NCBI RefSeq assembly: GCF_011378715.1
Contig: NZ_WTKU01000016.1
Coordinates: 1 to 64,000 of the forward strand
Length of the DNA: 64,000 bases
Reading direction: 5' to 3'
Source: Psychromonas sp. SA13A
Lineage (GTDB): Bacteria > Pseudomonadota > Gammaproteobacteria > Enterobacterales > Psychromonadaceae
Below the pieces are notes generated by a model, which saw nothing but the letters and a program-made list of their open reading frames with translations, was not told where the DNA came from and did not search any database. Below are positions 19,549-29,714 of this stretch, one piece after another (positions within the stretch are counted from its first letter, which is position 1; the number at the start of each line of letters is the position of its first letter). A program made the translations under genes and the position numbers.

Positions 19549-22455
19549 ATGATGTCTGCTAGCCATTTGCAAAAATTTCAACAGTTGAAAGAGACCTTAC
19601 TTGCTTGTATAGAACCTGCTCGAATTTATAGTGATCCCGCTCAGCGACTTGCTTATGGAACTGATGCTAGTTTTTACCGTTTAATTCCGAAAATGGTGCT
19701 GCGCTTAAATAATGTTAATGAAGTCATTCATACGCTTAAAAGTTGTCAGGCATTGAATATTGCTTGTACTTTTAGAGCGGCAGGGACCAGTTTATCTGGG
19801 CAGGCGGTTTCAGATTCGGTCCTTATTACCTTAAGCGACGATTGGCGAGGGCATGAAATAATTGATAATGGCCAGCAAATAAAATTACAGCCCGGTGTAA
19901 TTGGTGCTGATGCGAATAAATACTTACAACCTTTTGGGCGTAAAATAGGGCCTGATCCTGCTTCTATTAATACCTGTAAAATAGGTGGGATTGCAGCTAA
20001 TAATGCCAGTGGTATGTGCTGTGGTGTGGCACAAAACTCTTATCGTACAGTGGAAAGCATGAAATTAATTTTTGCTGATGCGGCTCAACTTGATACTGCA
20101 GATAACGATAGTGTTATTGCATTTAAAGCACAGCATAAAGCGCTGATTGAAGGAATAGAGCAACTTTCACAGCAAGTTGCCAATGACGCAACCTTAAGCG
20201 CACTGATTAAACATAAATATCGCCTTAAAAATACTACTGGATACTCTTTAAATGCACTGGTGGATTATCAAGATCCGATTGAAATCATCAAACATTTAAT
20301 GATTGGCTCTGAAGGTACACTTGGTTTCATTAGTGAAATTACCTATAACACTGTGATAGAGCATAAACATAAAGCATCTGCATTAATTGTTTTTAATGAT
20401 ATTGAAACAGCCTGTAAAGTGGTTTCAGAACTGGCTCATTTGCCTGTGTCTGCAGTTGAAATGATGGACGGTAGAGCGATGCGCTCAATTGCTAATAAAC
20501 CGGGCATGCCAGACTTTATTAAAAGCTTAGACCTTGAGGCTGGAACCCTATTAATTGAGTCTAGAGCTAGTGATCTAGAGACCTTAGATCAGCAATGCAA
20601 CACAGTAATGAAAACAATACACAAATATAGTGTGAGTGAGTCTATTGCTTTCACAAGCGATACAGTGGTGGTAGAAACATTATGGGCTATCCGTAAAGGT
20701 TTATTTCCAGCAGTGGGTGCAGTGAGAGAGGTGGGGACTACCGTCATCATTGAAGATGTTGCTTTTCCAGTTGAACATTTAGCGGCTGGCGTACGAGATT
20801 TACAACAACTTTTTGACCGATTTAATTACACTGAAGCGATTATTTTTGGTCACGCATTAGATGGTAATTTACATTTTGTGTTTACTCAGGGATTTGAATC
20901 TCCTGATGAAGTTAAGCGTTACAGTGACTTCATGGATGAATTGACTCAGCTAGTAGCGGTGAAACATTCGGGCTCTTTAAAAGCGGAACATGGAACGGGA
21001 AGAAATATGGCACCCTACGTCGAGCTTGAGTGGGGTAAAGCAGGTTATGCGTTAATGCAGCAGATTAAACGTATATTTGATCCTACTGGATTATTGAATC
21101 CGGGCGTGATCATTAATGAAGATAAAAAAGCACATATTCATAATCTGAAACCAATGCCGCAAGCGGATGAGTTAGTTGACCGTTGTATTGAATGTGGCTT
21201 TTGTGAGCCAGTTTGTCCATCACGTACCTTGACCTTATCACCTCGTCAAAGGATCGTGCTTTATCGAGAAATTAAACGCAGCGAAAGAGCAGGCGAGACG
21301 GCATATTCAAAATCCTTAACTAAAACATTTCAGTATCAGGGAATAGACACCTGTGCAGCGACGGGATTATGTGCTGATCGCTGCCCTGTTGGCATTAATA
21401 CAGGCGATTTAGTTAAAAAGTTGCGAACAGCCAAATATCAGCAATTCACTCCTATTGCACGTTGGACTGCTAATCATTTTACGACAACCAATAAACTGCT
21501 TAATCTAGGGTTAAAAGTGAACCAAATAGCGCAAAAAGCGTTAGGTGCTGAGCGGATCAATAAAGTGAGTAAAGGGGTTGCTCAATTATCCACCCATAAA
21601 GCGCAACGATGGTCACCACAAGTCCCAACTGCAAATCGCTACCAGCTTAAAACAACGAATGTTGAAAGCTCACTCAAAAGTGAGTCGACTATTGCACCGG
21701 TAAGTGAATCAACAAGTGAGTCGACAAGAAAGGCCTCTTTTAATCCAAACCTAGCTAAGAAAGTGGTTTACCTTGCTTCATGTGCGAGCCGTTCCATGGG
21801 CCAGCAAGCAGATAATAAAGATCAGCGTTCATTAACGGAAGTCACCACCTCTTTACTTATTAAAGCTGGTTTTGACATTATCGTTCCTGACGCGATTAAT
21901 GAATTATGTTGTGGTCAGCCGCACGATAGTAAGGGATTCAAAGAAGTTGCTAAGTTAAAATCTCAACAGTTAGAGGCTGCCTTATGGAAAGCCAGTGAGC
22001 AAGGAAAGTGGCCTGTGCTGATCGATACCAGTCCCTGTGCTAAACGCAGTGTTGAACAATTTTCGCAGCAAATGGAAATACTAGAGCCAAGCCAATTTGT
22101 GCTTAACTATTTACTAGATTATTTAACTATTTCACCGTTGCAAGAAACGATTATGTTGCATATCACCTGCAGTACTCGACGTCAGGCATTAGATAAACAA
22201 ATGTTACAACTTGCACAACGTTGTGCAAGCGAGGTGATAGTGCCTGAGCATATTGAATGTTGCGGGTGGGCTGGTGATAAAGGGTTTACCACACCAGAGC
22301 TTAATGCGGCGGCATTATTGCCATTGAAGTCACAAGTTCCAGCGCATTGTACGCGTGGTTATAGTAATAGCCGTACCTGTGAGATTGGCTTGTCAAAACA
22401 CAGTGGCATTGCTTATCAGTCCATTTTGTATTTAGTTGATGAGGTCAGTGCTTAA
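19549..22455 (+). CDS. FAD- and Fe-S-dependent oxidoreductase, probable D-lactate dehydrogenase (Dld-II/YdiJ type)
   Basis: Probable respiratory 2-hydroxy-acid dehydrogenase that feeds electrons to the quinone pool. The 968 residues combine an FAD-binding PCMH domain (about 35-270, with FRAAGTSLSGQAVSDS and IGSEGTLGFISE) and an FAD-oxidase C-terminal domain ending near KAEHGTGRNMAP. Two [4Fe-4S] motifs follow, CIECGFCEPVCPS (about 546) and CAATGLCADRCPVG (about 602), then two CCG-type cysteine motifs, CCGQPHD (about 787) and CCGWAGDKG (about 904). A Ser/Thr-rich linker of about 45 residues separates the Fe-S and CCG parts. GAGGA stands just upstream; ATG 19552 is an equally likely start. D-lactate is inferred from resemblance to Shewanella Dld-II; another 2-hydroxy acid is possible. 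Confidence 0.85.
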   Translation: MMSASHLQKFQQLKETLLACIEPARIYSDPAQRLAYGTDASFYRLIPKMVLRLNNVNEVIHTLKSCQALNIACTFRAAGTSLSGQAVSDSVLITLSDDWRGHEIIDNGQQIKLQPGVIGADANKYLQPFGRKIGPDPASINTCKIGGIAANNASGMCCGVAQNSYRTVESMKLIFADAAQLDTADNDSVIAFKAQHKALIEGIEQLSQQVANDATLSALIKHKYRLKNTTGYSLNALVDYQDPIEIIKHLMIGSEGTLGFISEITYNTVIEHKHKASALIVFNDIETACKVVSELAHLPVSAVEMMDGRAMRSIANKPGMPDFIKSLDLEAGTLLIESRASDLETLDQQCNTVMKTIHKYSVSESIAFTSDTVVVETLWAIRKGLFPAVGAVREVGTTVIIEDVAFPVEHLAAGVRDLQQLFDRFNYTEAIIFGHALDGNLHFVFTQGFESPDEVKRYSDFMDELTQLVAVKHSGSLKAEHGTGRNMAPYVELEWGKAGYALMQQIKRIFDPTGLLNPGVIINEDKKAHIHNLKPMPQADELVDRCIECGFCEPVCPSRTLTLSPRQRIVLYREIKRSERAGETAYSKSLTKTFQYQGIDTCAATGLCADRCPVGINTGDLVKKLRTAKYQQFTPIARWTANHFTTTNKLLNLGLKVNQIAQKALGAERINKVSKGVAQLSTHKAQRWSPQVPTANRYQLKTTNVESSLKSESTIAPVSESTSESTRKASFNPNLAKKVVYLASCASRSMGQQADNKDQRSLTEVTTSLLIKAGFDIIVPDAINELCCGQPHDSKGFKEVAKLKSQQLEAALWKASEQGKWPVLIDTSPCAKRSVEQFSQQMEILEPSQFVLNYLLDYLTISPLQETIMLHITCSTRRQALDKQMLQLAQRCASEVIVPEHIECCGWAGDKGFTTPELNAAALLPLKSQVPAHCTRGYSNSRTCEIGLSKHSGIAYQSILYLVDEVSA

Positions 22456-22610
22456 AGTGGAATTGGATAAAATATTTCCTCTGCATTAACCCCTCTCAAG
22501 GGAAAATAGTTGTGCTTACTAGAGTGATACGTAAACAACCATAGGGTGACATAAGATCAGAATACTTATAGTGCAGTGTATCGCTCCTATTATTTATGCA
22601 GTTACTGATA

Positions 22611-22656
22611 CCCGCCCCCTTAATAAACCATTATTGTCGTTCCTTAAGGGGGTGGG
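22611..22656 (-). terminator. GC-rich inverted repeat at the end of the LysR gene
   Basis: Arms CCCGCCCCCTTAA and TTAAGGGGGTGGG pair over 13 bp with one G-T, around a 20-base loop. One arm includes the last Pro codons and stop of the LysR gene. It lies between convergent genes and may terminate either transcript, but no U-tract follows on either strand. Confidence 0.45.
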
Positions 22657-23555
22657 TAGCGCTTGCTGAATTCGCTGAATTTCTGTTGTAAAAAGTCAAT
22701 CACCATGCGTAATTGCTTTCTAGGGTAATCAGTTTGTAAGTAGACTAATTGCAAAGGAATATCTTCTGTTAAATAGTCGGTTAACAAAACTTTCAAACGA
22801 CCTTGTTCGACGTCTTCTGCAATATCGATCCAACTTTTATAAGCAATACCATGCCCTGCAATAGCCCACTCTCTTAATAATGCACCATCATTGGTTGTTT
22901 TAATGGGTGAAATTGGCACTTGTATGCGTTGGTTATCTTTATTAAAGGTCCATTGTTGATGATTTTTATTACCTAAATTCCAATTTAATAATTTATGTTG
23001 TTGCAGTTCGGCAGGGCTATTAGGTTGACCAAATGCGTTAATATAATCAGGAGAAGCAACCACATAACGTGGTGATGATGTTAAGTAACGACGTTTAAGT
23101 GCTGAATCTGCTAAATGTCCATAACGTAATGCCAGTTGAATTTTATGATCCATTAAATCACTCATGTGATCGCTTAAATGTAAGGTTAACGTTAAAGAAG
23201 GCGCAGCAGCTAAAAATTCATCCAGCCAAGCACTCACAATATTCCTGCCTAAATCAGAGGGCATACTTAACCCTAAGTCGCCACTTAATTGGTCATTATT
23301 ATTGTTTAAGGTGTTACTCGCTAACTCTAATATTTTTATTGCTTCACGACTACTTTCAATAAACAATTGACCTTCTTCGGTTAACTGCATATTTCGTGTT
23401 GAGCGAACGAATAGTTGGCAGTTCAATCTTTGCTCTAGGCGCTTGAGTGCAGCACTTGCTGCGGCAGGTGTTAGGTTTAGTTCGCGACTGGCTGCGGAAA
23501 TGTTTTGTAAGTCTGCAATTCGGATTGCTAATTTAAGATCGTTTAAGTGATACAT
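22644..23555 (-). CDS. LysR-family transcriptional regulator
   Basis: DNA-binding regulator of the LysR type. The winged helix-turn-helix is at about residues 3-62 (IADLQNISAASRELNLTPAAASAALKRLE region, shortened here to its role), and an effector-binding domain spans about 90-300. I start at ATG 23555; an in-frame TTG two codons upstream is less likely. It is divergent from the nitroreductase gene with about 175 bp between starts, the standard LysR-target layout, so control of that gene is inferred. The effector is unknown. Its stop codon lies within a GC-rich hairpin. Confidence 0.9.
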   Translation of the reverse strand: MYHLNDLKLAIRIADLQNISAASRELNLTPAAASAALKRLEQRLNCQLFVRSTRNMQLTEEGQLFIESSREAIKILELASNTLNNNNDQLSGDLGLSMPSDLGRNIVSAWLDEFLAAAPSLTLTLHLSDHMSDLMDHKIQLALRYGHLADSALKRRYLTSSPRYVVASPDYINAFGQPNSPAELQQHKLLNWNLGNKNHQQWTFNKDNQRIQVPISPIKTTNDGALLREWAIAGHGIAYKSWIDIAEDVEQGRLKVLLTDYLTEDIPLQLVYLQTDYPRKQLRMVIDFLQQKFSEFSKRYPPP

Positions 23556-23731
23556 ATTCAAAAATAATTATCAAGTTATTCAAATTTATGATGGATTATC
23601 AAATAAAAGAATCAAGTGTACAATGTATTTATTCGTAATCGAGCCTATAGGCTCTATCGCTCATATCGACAAGAATAAATAGATCGCTTTAAAGTGTTCG
23701 CTACCAACAACAAACAAATGAGAGTCAGACC

Positions 23732-24394
23732 ATGACAACACATGAACAGATTATTACAGATTTAGAAAAACGTTATACGGCAAAAAAATATGATTCAAGC
23801 AAAAAAGTTTCACAGCAAGACTTAGATGTTTTATACCAAGCATTACGTCTTTCACCTTCATCAATCAACTCACAACCTTGGAAATTTATTGTGATTGAAA
23901 GTGATGCCGCTAAACAAAGAATGTTTGATACTTTTGCTAATAAATTTCAATTTAATCAACCGCATGTTTTTGCTTGTTCACATATTATCTTATTTGCACA
24001 TAACCCAGCTTACACGCGTGCTGATTATGAAAAAGTAGTCGACCAAGGTATCGTTGATAATCGCACTAAATTAGAAGATAAAGAAAAAGCATTCGGCGGT
24101 TACGCTTTTGCTGATATGAATACTGATGAGCAAGGTCGTAATGCAAGCTGGACTAAATCTCAAACTTATATTGCATTAGGTAATGCAATGCATACGTTAG
24201 CGCGTTTAAAAGTAGATTCAACTCCGATGGAAGGTGTCGATAGCCAACTAATAGGTGAAATTTTTGCTGATGAGCTAGGTGGATATGAATGTGACGTTGC
24301 ATTAGCAATTGGTTACCATCATCCATCTGAGGATTATAATGCGAAATTGGCTAAATCAAGACTGACAATGGAAAAAGTATTAACTGTTATTTAA
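23732..24394 (+). CDS. NfsB-type NAD(P)H nitroreductase/dihydropteridine reductase-like flavoprotein
   Basis: FMN-dependent soluble oxidoreductase, usually a homodimer, reducing nitro compounds or quinones with NAD(P)H. The 220 residues match NfsB-like proteins (217). RYTAKKYD near residue 13 and LSPSSINSQPWKFIV near 39 form FMN contacts. A mid region, SWTKSQTYIALGNAM, and VDSTPMEGVD are characteristic, and the late AIGYHHPSEDYNAKLAKSR is the family's C-terminal FMN loop. Transcribed away from a LysR gene, which probably regulates it. A long-loop terminator follows. Confidence 0.9.
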   Translation: MTTHEQIITDLEKRYTAKKYDSSKKVSQQDLDVLYQALRLSPSSINSQPWKFIVIESDAAKQRMFDTFANKFQFNQPHVFACSHIILFAHNPAYTRADYEKVVDQGIVDNRTKLEDKEKAFGGYAFADMNTDEQGRNASWTKSQTYIALGNAMHTLARLKVDSTPMEGVDSQLIGEIFADELGGYECDVALAIGYHHPSEDYNAKLAKSRLTMEKVLTVI

Positions 24395-24430
24395 TATTGA
24401 ATTATTTACAGGGTATTATTTTTTCTTTTA

Positions 24431-24509
24431 AAACAAGCAACTACACAGAAATATTTACAGGGATACTTGTGAGACTGTAATAAAAACGTTGTAGTTGCTT
24501 GTTTTTTTT
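24431..24509 (+). terminator. Long-loop terminator after the nitroreductase gene
   Basis: AAACAAGCAACTAC (24431-24444) pairs with GTAGTTGCTTGTTT (24491-24504), followed by T. The 46-base loop is unusual for a simple terminator. A short repeat, ATTTACAGGG, occurs just before the stem (about 24404) and again in the loop (about 24453). Confidence 0.65.
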
Positions 24510-24551
24510 AGTTTAAGGTTTTGGTTTATATTCGATACGATGAATAAATGT

Positions 24552-24860
24552 TTAAATTTTTGTGCCGATTAAATGATCTAATACAGGCACTAATACTAAT
24601 GGTTGAGCAGAGCTAATGATTGCAGTTAGCATTTTAACTCGCGCACCTTCATGTTTATCTTCCAACCCTTGTGCTTTCAAATAATGCTCTTCACTTATCC
24701 ACTGACTGTAAGAAACCCATTGATTATCCTTAGTTTTATGTAAACGAGAGCCTAGAGCACCGTATTTTTCAATATTTCGTTGTACTAACTCTGTCCAACC
24801 TTCTTTAAATACTTTTTCATGTGCTGGATTTATTTCCCAACGAAATAATACAGTAACCAT
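24552..24860 (-). CDS. ABM-domain protein (antibiotic biosynthesis monooxygenase-like)
   Basis: Small ferredoxin-like-fold protein of the ABM superfamily; members include cofactor-free quinol monooxygenases and haem-degrading enzymes. The 102 residues start MVTVLFRWEINPAHE, followed by the helix KEGWTELVQRNIEKYGALGSRLHKT and QWVSYSQWISEEHY, in keeping with the fold. No residue pattern allows a choice of reaction. AGGAG lies before the ATG. It stands alone, convergent with the nitroreductase gene. Confidence 0.7.
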   Translation of the reverse strand: MVTVLFRWEINPAHEKVFKEGWTELVQRNIEKYGALGSRLHKTKDNQWVSYSQWISEEHYLKAQGLEDKHEGARVKMLTAIISSAQPLVLVPVLDHLIGTKI

Positions 24861-25084
24861 AAACTACTACTCCTAATGACTTGTTTTGTTCGTGTTGTCG
24901 ATAAAGATAATTGTTTCTATTATAGCCATGCCTGAATCTTACTTACTGTGAGTTAATTTGATTTTTGCGATAAATTATTTTTATTTTCATGCTTTTTAAG
25001 CATTTAGCGTATTTATTTTCTCTCTTTTTTAGCATATCTCCACATTTTCTTCACAATCTTTGCCTTTTTTTACTTTATGATAGA

Positions 25085-25113
25085 AGCAATAGTTGAATGC
25101 TATTGTCTTTTTC
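25085..25113 (+). promoter_or_regulatory. Terminator-like hairpin before the RND adaptor gene
   Basis: AGCAATAG / CTATTGT stem with a short loop is followed by CTTTTTCTT and ends about 37 bp before the adaptor ATG. It could be a weak attenuator or simply end upstream transcription; no plus-strand gene lies within 600 bp upstream. Confidence 0.35.
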
Positions 25114-25149
25114 TTGTTACTCGAACCATATCTACTAGAAGATCAAATA

Positions 25150-26229
25150 ATGAATAAATCAAAGAAGGTTTTTATTTTTGCGGGGCTATTATTGAGTGTC
25201 GTTAGCAGTTTAGCTTCTGCTCGTGGTCCAGCACCCGCTGTACCTGTTCATAGTGATGTGGTTGCGATGCATGAAGTTGCTCAATCCTTAACCCTGATCG
25301 GTAAGTTACAAGCCGAACAATTTGTTAGCATTGCCTCAGAAGTGACAGCCAAAGTCACACGGATAGCGGTAGAAGCAAACCAAACAGTAAAAAAAGGGCA
25401 ACTACTTATTCAATTAGATGATGCTAAAGCAAAAGCTTTATTGGCTGAAGCTAGGGCTTATTTACGAGATGAACAAAGGAAGCTAAAAGATTTTCAGCGT
25501 TTAATAAAAAAGCAGGCCGTCACACAAACAGAATTTGATGGACAAGCCTCGGTAGTTGCAATTGCTAAAGCGCGTTTACTTGCAGCACAAGTTTTTGTTG
25601 ATAATCACCGTCTTGTTGCCCCTTTCGCTGGCACCATCGGTTTACTGGACTTTAGTGAAGGTAAAACCGTAGCCATAGGTGAAACGTTACTGACCTTAGA
25701 TGACCTCTCTGAAATGACTTTAGATTTACCTGTCCCTGAGCGTTATTTATCTATGGTCGAAATTGGTATGGATGTTTCAGCTATTAGCCGTGCGTGGTCC
25801 GATACTTCGTTTATAGGTAAAGTAGCCGCTGTTGATTCGCGTATCAATCCTGACACCTTGAACCTACGTGTTCGTTTGCTTTTCGATAATAAAAGTCAAC
25901 AATTAAAGCCCGGTATGATGATGAAGTCTCAGCTGGTGTTTGCCGCTGTTAATGAGCCTATTATTGAAGTGCAATCGCTGGAGTACTCAGGTACTAAACG
26001 CTTTGTGTATGTGATTGGTGATGATAATAAAGTACAACGTAGAGAGGTGACCCTCGGTGCGCGTATCGGTGACCAAGCTTTAATTGAATCAGGTTTGGAA
26101 ATTGGAGAGCGTATTGTCGTGCAAGGTTTGGTGAATATGCGTGATGGTCTAGTCATCAATGATTTAGGTAAAGAAGGTTCAGCAGCAGATGTTAATGCGA
26201 AAGCAAATACTGACAAGGACCGTAAATAA
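25150..26229 (+). CDS. RND efflux periplasmic adaptor (membrane fusion protein)
   Basis: HlyD/AcrA-like adaptor joining an RND pump to an outer-membrane channel. I start at ATG 25150 (359 residues), which gives a clean Sec signal peptide (KKVFIFAGLLLSVVSSLASA) and no lipobox, so it is probably periplasmic or anchored by its N-terminus. A biotinyl-lipoyl-like half-motif near residue 55 (VSIASEVTAKVTRIAVE), an alpha-helical hairpin around 95-150 and a second lipoyl half (VAPFAGTIGLLDFSEGK) follow, then beta-barrel and membrane-proximal domains. A TTG 57 bp upstream would break the signal peptide. Its stop overlaps the pump start by one base (TAATG), giving translational coupling. Confidence 0.93.
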   Translation: MNKSKKVFIFAGLLLSVVSSLASARGPAPAVPVHSDVVAMHEVAQSLTLIGKLQAEQFVSIASEVTAKVTRIAVEANQTVKKGQLLIQLDDAKAKALLAEARAYLRDEQRKLKDFQRLIKKQAVTQTEFDGQASVVAIAKARLLAAQVFVDNHRLVAPFAGTIGLLDFSEGKTVAIGETLLTLDDLSEMTLDLPVPERYLSMVEIGMDVSAISRAWSDTSFIGKVAAVDSRINPDTLNLRVRLLFDNKSQQLKPGMMMKSQLVFAAVNEPIIEVQSLEYSGTKRFVYVIGDDNKVQRREVTLGARIGDQALIESGLEIGERIVVQGLVNMRDGLVINDLGKEGSAADVNAKANTDKDRK

Positions 26230-29200
26230 TGTGGCTATCAGATGTGTCGGTAAAACGGCCGGTAATGGCAATAGTATTAAGCTTATTGCTGTGTGTATTT
26301 GGTGCAGTTTCTTTTAGTAAGCTCTCTGTTCGTGAAATGCCGGATATAGAAAGCCCGGTTGTATCGGTCATGACTCGTTATGAAGGAGCAAGTGCAACCA
26401 TCATGGAGAGTCAGGTTACTGCTGTTATTGAAGATCAAATTACAGGTATTAGCGGTATTGATGACATTGAGTCAGTTACTCGAAATGGTATGTCACGTAT
26501 CACGGTGACATTTGATTTAGGTTGGGACTTAACCGAAGGCGTTAGCGATATTCGTGATGCAGTAGCTAAAGCAGAACGAAGTTTACCCGATGAAGCCGAT
26601 GAGCCTATTGTTTCTAAAAATAACGGTTCAGGTGAGCCTTCCCTTTATATTAATCTTAACTCGACAACCATGGATAGGACTCAACTTACCGATTATGCAG
26701 ATCGTATTTTGGTAGACCGATTTAGTTTGATCAGCGGTGTGAGTTCAGTGGATTTATCGGGTGGCTTATACAAGGTCATGTATGTGAAGTTATATCCAGA
26801 CATGATGGCTGGCCGATCTGTGACCACAAATGACATTGTTAATGCATTACAAACCGAAAATGTTGAAAATCCTGGAGGTGAAGTACGCAATGACACCACG
26901 GTGATGTCAGTTAGAACAGCACGCTTATATGCGGAACCTCAAGATTTTGATTATTTAGTGGTTCGGACTGCCAATGATGGGACTCCTATTTATTTAAAAG
27001 ATGTCGCAAAAGTCTATGTAGGAGCTGAAAATGAAAACTCTGCCTTCAAAAGTAATGGAGTGGTTAATCTAAGCTTAGGTATTGTTGCCCAATCCGATGC
27101 TAACCCATTACAAGTTGCTGCTGCTGTGCGCAAAGAAGTGGATAATATTCAACAGTTTTTACCTGAAAATACGACCTTGTTAGTGGATTATGATTCGACT
27201 GTATTTATCGAGCGTTCTATTGAAGAGGTTTATAACACCTTAATGATCACTGGTGGGCTGGTGATCTTGGTCTTGTATATTTTTATTGGTCAAGCAAGGG
27301 CCACCATCATTCCTGCCATTACAGTACCTGTATCGTTAATTTCCGCTTTTATTGCAGCCTATTATTTCGGATTCTCCATCAATTTAATTACCTTAATGGC
27401 GCTAATTTTATCGATAGGGCTGGTGGTTGATGATGCGATCGTGGTGGTTGAGAATATTTTCCACCACCTTGAAAAAGGGGAAAAACCCTTGATGGCTGCT
27501 TATAAGGGCGCCAGAGAAGTTGGTTTTGCTGTTATCGCGACCACTATGGTGTTGGTGATGGTTTTTTTACCTATCTCCTTTATGGACGGCATGGTAGGAC
27601 TATTATTTACTGAGTTTTCAGTATTACTCGCCATGTCGGTTATTTTCTCATCCTTTATTGCCTTAACATTAACGCCCGTATTAGCGAGTAAAATGTTAAA
27701 AGAGCATCAACAACAAAACCGTTTTAACCGTTGGGTGGATAAACAGTTTTCACGCTTAGAAAGTGTTTATCGTGGTGGTTTAGTCTATGCAATGAAATTA
27801 CGTTTAACGGCCCCCTTAGTTATTTTGGCTTGTATTGCGGGGAGTTACTTTTTAATGCAACAAATTCCTTCACAATTAGCGCCTAAGGAAGATAGAGGGG
27901 TGATCTTCGCTTTTGTGAAAGGAGCCGAAGGCACTAGTTTTAACCGTATGTCGGCTAATATGGATTTAGTACAAGCGCGTTTGATGCCTCTATTAGGTCA
28001 AGGTGTGATCAAGTCTTTTAGTACTCAAGCGCCCGCATTTGGTGGTAACGCGGGTGACCAAACCGGTTTCGTTATTATGATTTTAGAAGACTGGAATGAG
28101 CGAAGTGTATCGGCCAATCAAGCGCTTGGTTTGGTTAATAAAGCATTAAAAAATCTACCTGATATTAAAGTGCGTCCATTATTACCAGGTTTCAGAGGAG
28201 GATCTGGTGACCAAGTTGAGTTTGTACTTGGTGGTTCCGATTACCCTGAGCTAGCCAAGTATGCCGAGCTATTAAGGCAACATGCTGAAGCAGATGGCAT
28301 ACTCATTAATGGTGATTTAGATTATTCAGAAAAAACACCGGAATTAGTGGTGACCTTAGACAAACAGAGAGCGGCGGAATTAGGAGTGAGTTTGGATGAA
28401 CTATCTCAAACCTTAGAAGTGATGCTCGGAGGTCGTAGTGAAACCACTTATATCGATCGCGGTGAAGAGTATGATGTTTATTTACGCGGTGATGAAAACA
28501 GCTTCAATAATGTCAGTGATTTAAGTCAGATTTATATGCGCACCAATCGTGGTGAATTGATCACTTTAGATACTATTGCTGATATCGAAGAGGTGGCTTC
28601 CGCCAACCGTTTGTCTCATTACAATAAACAAAAATCAATTACCTTAGGCGGAAGTGCCGCAGAAGGGAAATCTTTGGGGCAAGTATTAGATTACCTGGAC
28701 GCAAAAGCAATAGAGTTACTGCCAAGTGACATTTCAGTCTCGTATAATGGTGAGTCGAAAGAATACAAAGAAAACCGTAGTAGCGTGTTAATTGTATTTG
28801 GACTTGCTTTATTAGTGGCCTATTTAGTGCTAGCTGCTCAATTTGAAAGCTTTATCAACCCTTTAGTGGTCATGTTAACCGTACCGATGGGGGTGTTGGG
28901 TGGCTTTATTGGTATGGTTGTGATGAGTCAGGGATTAAATATCTACAGTCAAATTGGCATGATCATGTTGATTGGTATGGTAACAAAAAATGGTATTTTG
29001 ATTGTTGAATTTGCTAATCAATTACGTGATAGAGGCGCTGCGCTAGAAGTTGCGATCATTGATGCCTCTGCACGTCGTTTACGACCTATTTTGATGACTG
29101 CGTTCACTACGCTGGCGGGTTCAATTCCACTCATTATATCTTCAGGTGCAGGCTCTGAGAGTCGAATCGCAGTGGGAACGGTGGTGTTTTTTGGAATGGC

Positions 29201-29345
29201 GTTTGCGACCATGGTGACCTTGTTTGTTATTCCTGCTATGTACCGTTTAATCTCCGGTAATACACATTCACCGGGTTACGTAGAAAAACAACTTAATGAA
29301 GAGCTAAGATTGAATGCAATGGAAACAACAAAGAGCAGAAATTAA
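26229..29345 (+). CDS. RND-family efflux transporter (HAE1-like)
   Basis: Proton-driven inner-membrane efflux pump, expected to act as a trimer with the upstream adaptor. The 1038 residues show the two-fold RND plan: helix 1 at about 10-30, a first periplasmic loop to about 335, helices 2-6, a second loop, helices 8-12. Helix 4 contains LSIGLVVDDAIVVVEN with the paired Asp of the proton relay, at about 405. No outer-membrane-factor gene is present, so a TolC-type channel from elsewhere is presumably used. Export of drugs, dyes or detergents is likely; the spectrum is not predictable. A terminator follows. Confidence 0.95.
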   Translation: MWLSDVSVKRPVMAIVLSLLLCVFGAVSFSKLSVREMPDIESPVVSVMTRYEGASATIMESQVTAVIEDQITGISGIDDIESVTRNGMSRITVTFDLGWDLTEGVSDIRDAVAKAERSLPDEADEPIVSKNNGSGEPSLYINLNSTTMDRTQLTDYADRILVDRFSLISGVSSVDLSGGLYKVMYVKLYPDMMAGRSVTTNDIVNALQTENVENPGGEVRNDTTVMSVRTARLYAEPQDFDYLVVRTANDGTPIYLKDVAKVYVGAENENSAFKSNGVVNLSLGIVAQSDANPLQVAAAVRKEVDNIQQFLPENTTLLVDYDSTVFIERSIEEVYNTLMITGGLVILVLYIFIGQARATIIPAITVPVSLISAFIAAYYFGFSINLITLMALILSIGLVVDDAIVVVENIFHHLEKGEKPLMAAYKGAREVGFAVIATTMVLVMVFLPISFMDGMVGLLFTEFSVLLAMSVIFSSFIALTLTPVLASKMLKEHQQQNRFNRWVDKQFSRLESVYRGGLVYAMKLRLTAPLVILACIAGSYFLMQQIPSQLAPKEDRGVIFAFVKGAEGTSFNRMSANMDLVQARLMPLLGQGVIKSFSTQAPAFGGNAGDQTGFVIMILEDWNERSVSANQALGLVNKALKNLPDIKVRPLLPGFRGGSGDQVEFVLGGSDYPELAKYAELLRQHAEADGILINGDLDYSEKTPELVVTLDKQRAAELGVSLDELSQTLEVMLGGRSETTYIDRGEEYDVYLRGDENSFNNVSDLSQIYMRTNRGELITLDTIADIEEVASANRLSHYNKQKSITLGGSAAEGKSLGQVLDYLDAKAIELLPSDISVSYNGESKEYKENRSSVLIVFGLALLVAYLVLAAQFESFINPLVVMLTVPMGVLGGFIGMVVMSQGLNIYSQIGMIMLIGMVTKNGILIVEFANQLRDRGAALEVAIIDASARRLRPILMTAFTTLAGSIPLIISSGAGSESRIAVGTVVFFGMAFATMVTLFVIPAMYRLISGNTHSPGYVEKQLNEELRLNAMETTKSRN

Positions 29346-29405
29346 ACGTATTATTTCGATTCTCCATTAAGTTAAATGCTTGATGGGTTGAAAACTTAAC
29401 GTAAT

Positions 29406-29439
29406 AAAGCAGTGAGAAAATTAGTTTTCTCACTGCTTT
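29406..29439 (+). terminator. Terminator after the RND operon
   Basis: Perfect 15-bp stem (AAAGCAGTGAGAAAA / TTTTCTCACTGCTTT) with a TTAG loop, 61 bp after the pump stop. The rest of the 29,440-29,714 gap holds no recognisable feature. Confidence 0.8.
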
Positions 29440-29714
29440 CCGATATTCATGACTGTTTAGGGCTTATTCATTCTCTATCTATTATCCACTGTCTGTTTAT
29501 TTTCAGCGGTCCTTTTCCCTTTTATGTCTCATTACTGAACTGCCGCATAATAAGCTTTCAGCTAAGCTCCATGCCCTGTTTTTTATGATTGCTATGATTA
29601 GAGCGGTATCTGTGACCGGTATTGTGCGTGTATCTTAAATTAGAGTTAAATAAACCAGTAAAATTTAGTACAGTCAGCACTTCATTTTATGTTTTACAAA
29701 TTCAGGAAGTTAGT

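Noticed and set aside
24445-24490. Small RNA gene inside the long terminator loop after the nitroreductase gene
   Set aside because: No promoter or second structure could be shown; a long-loop terminator explains it more simply.
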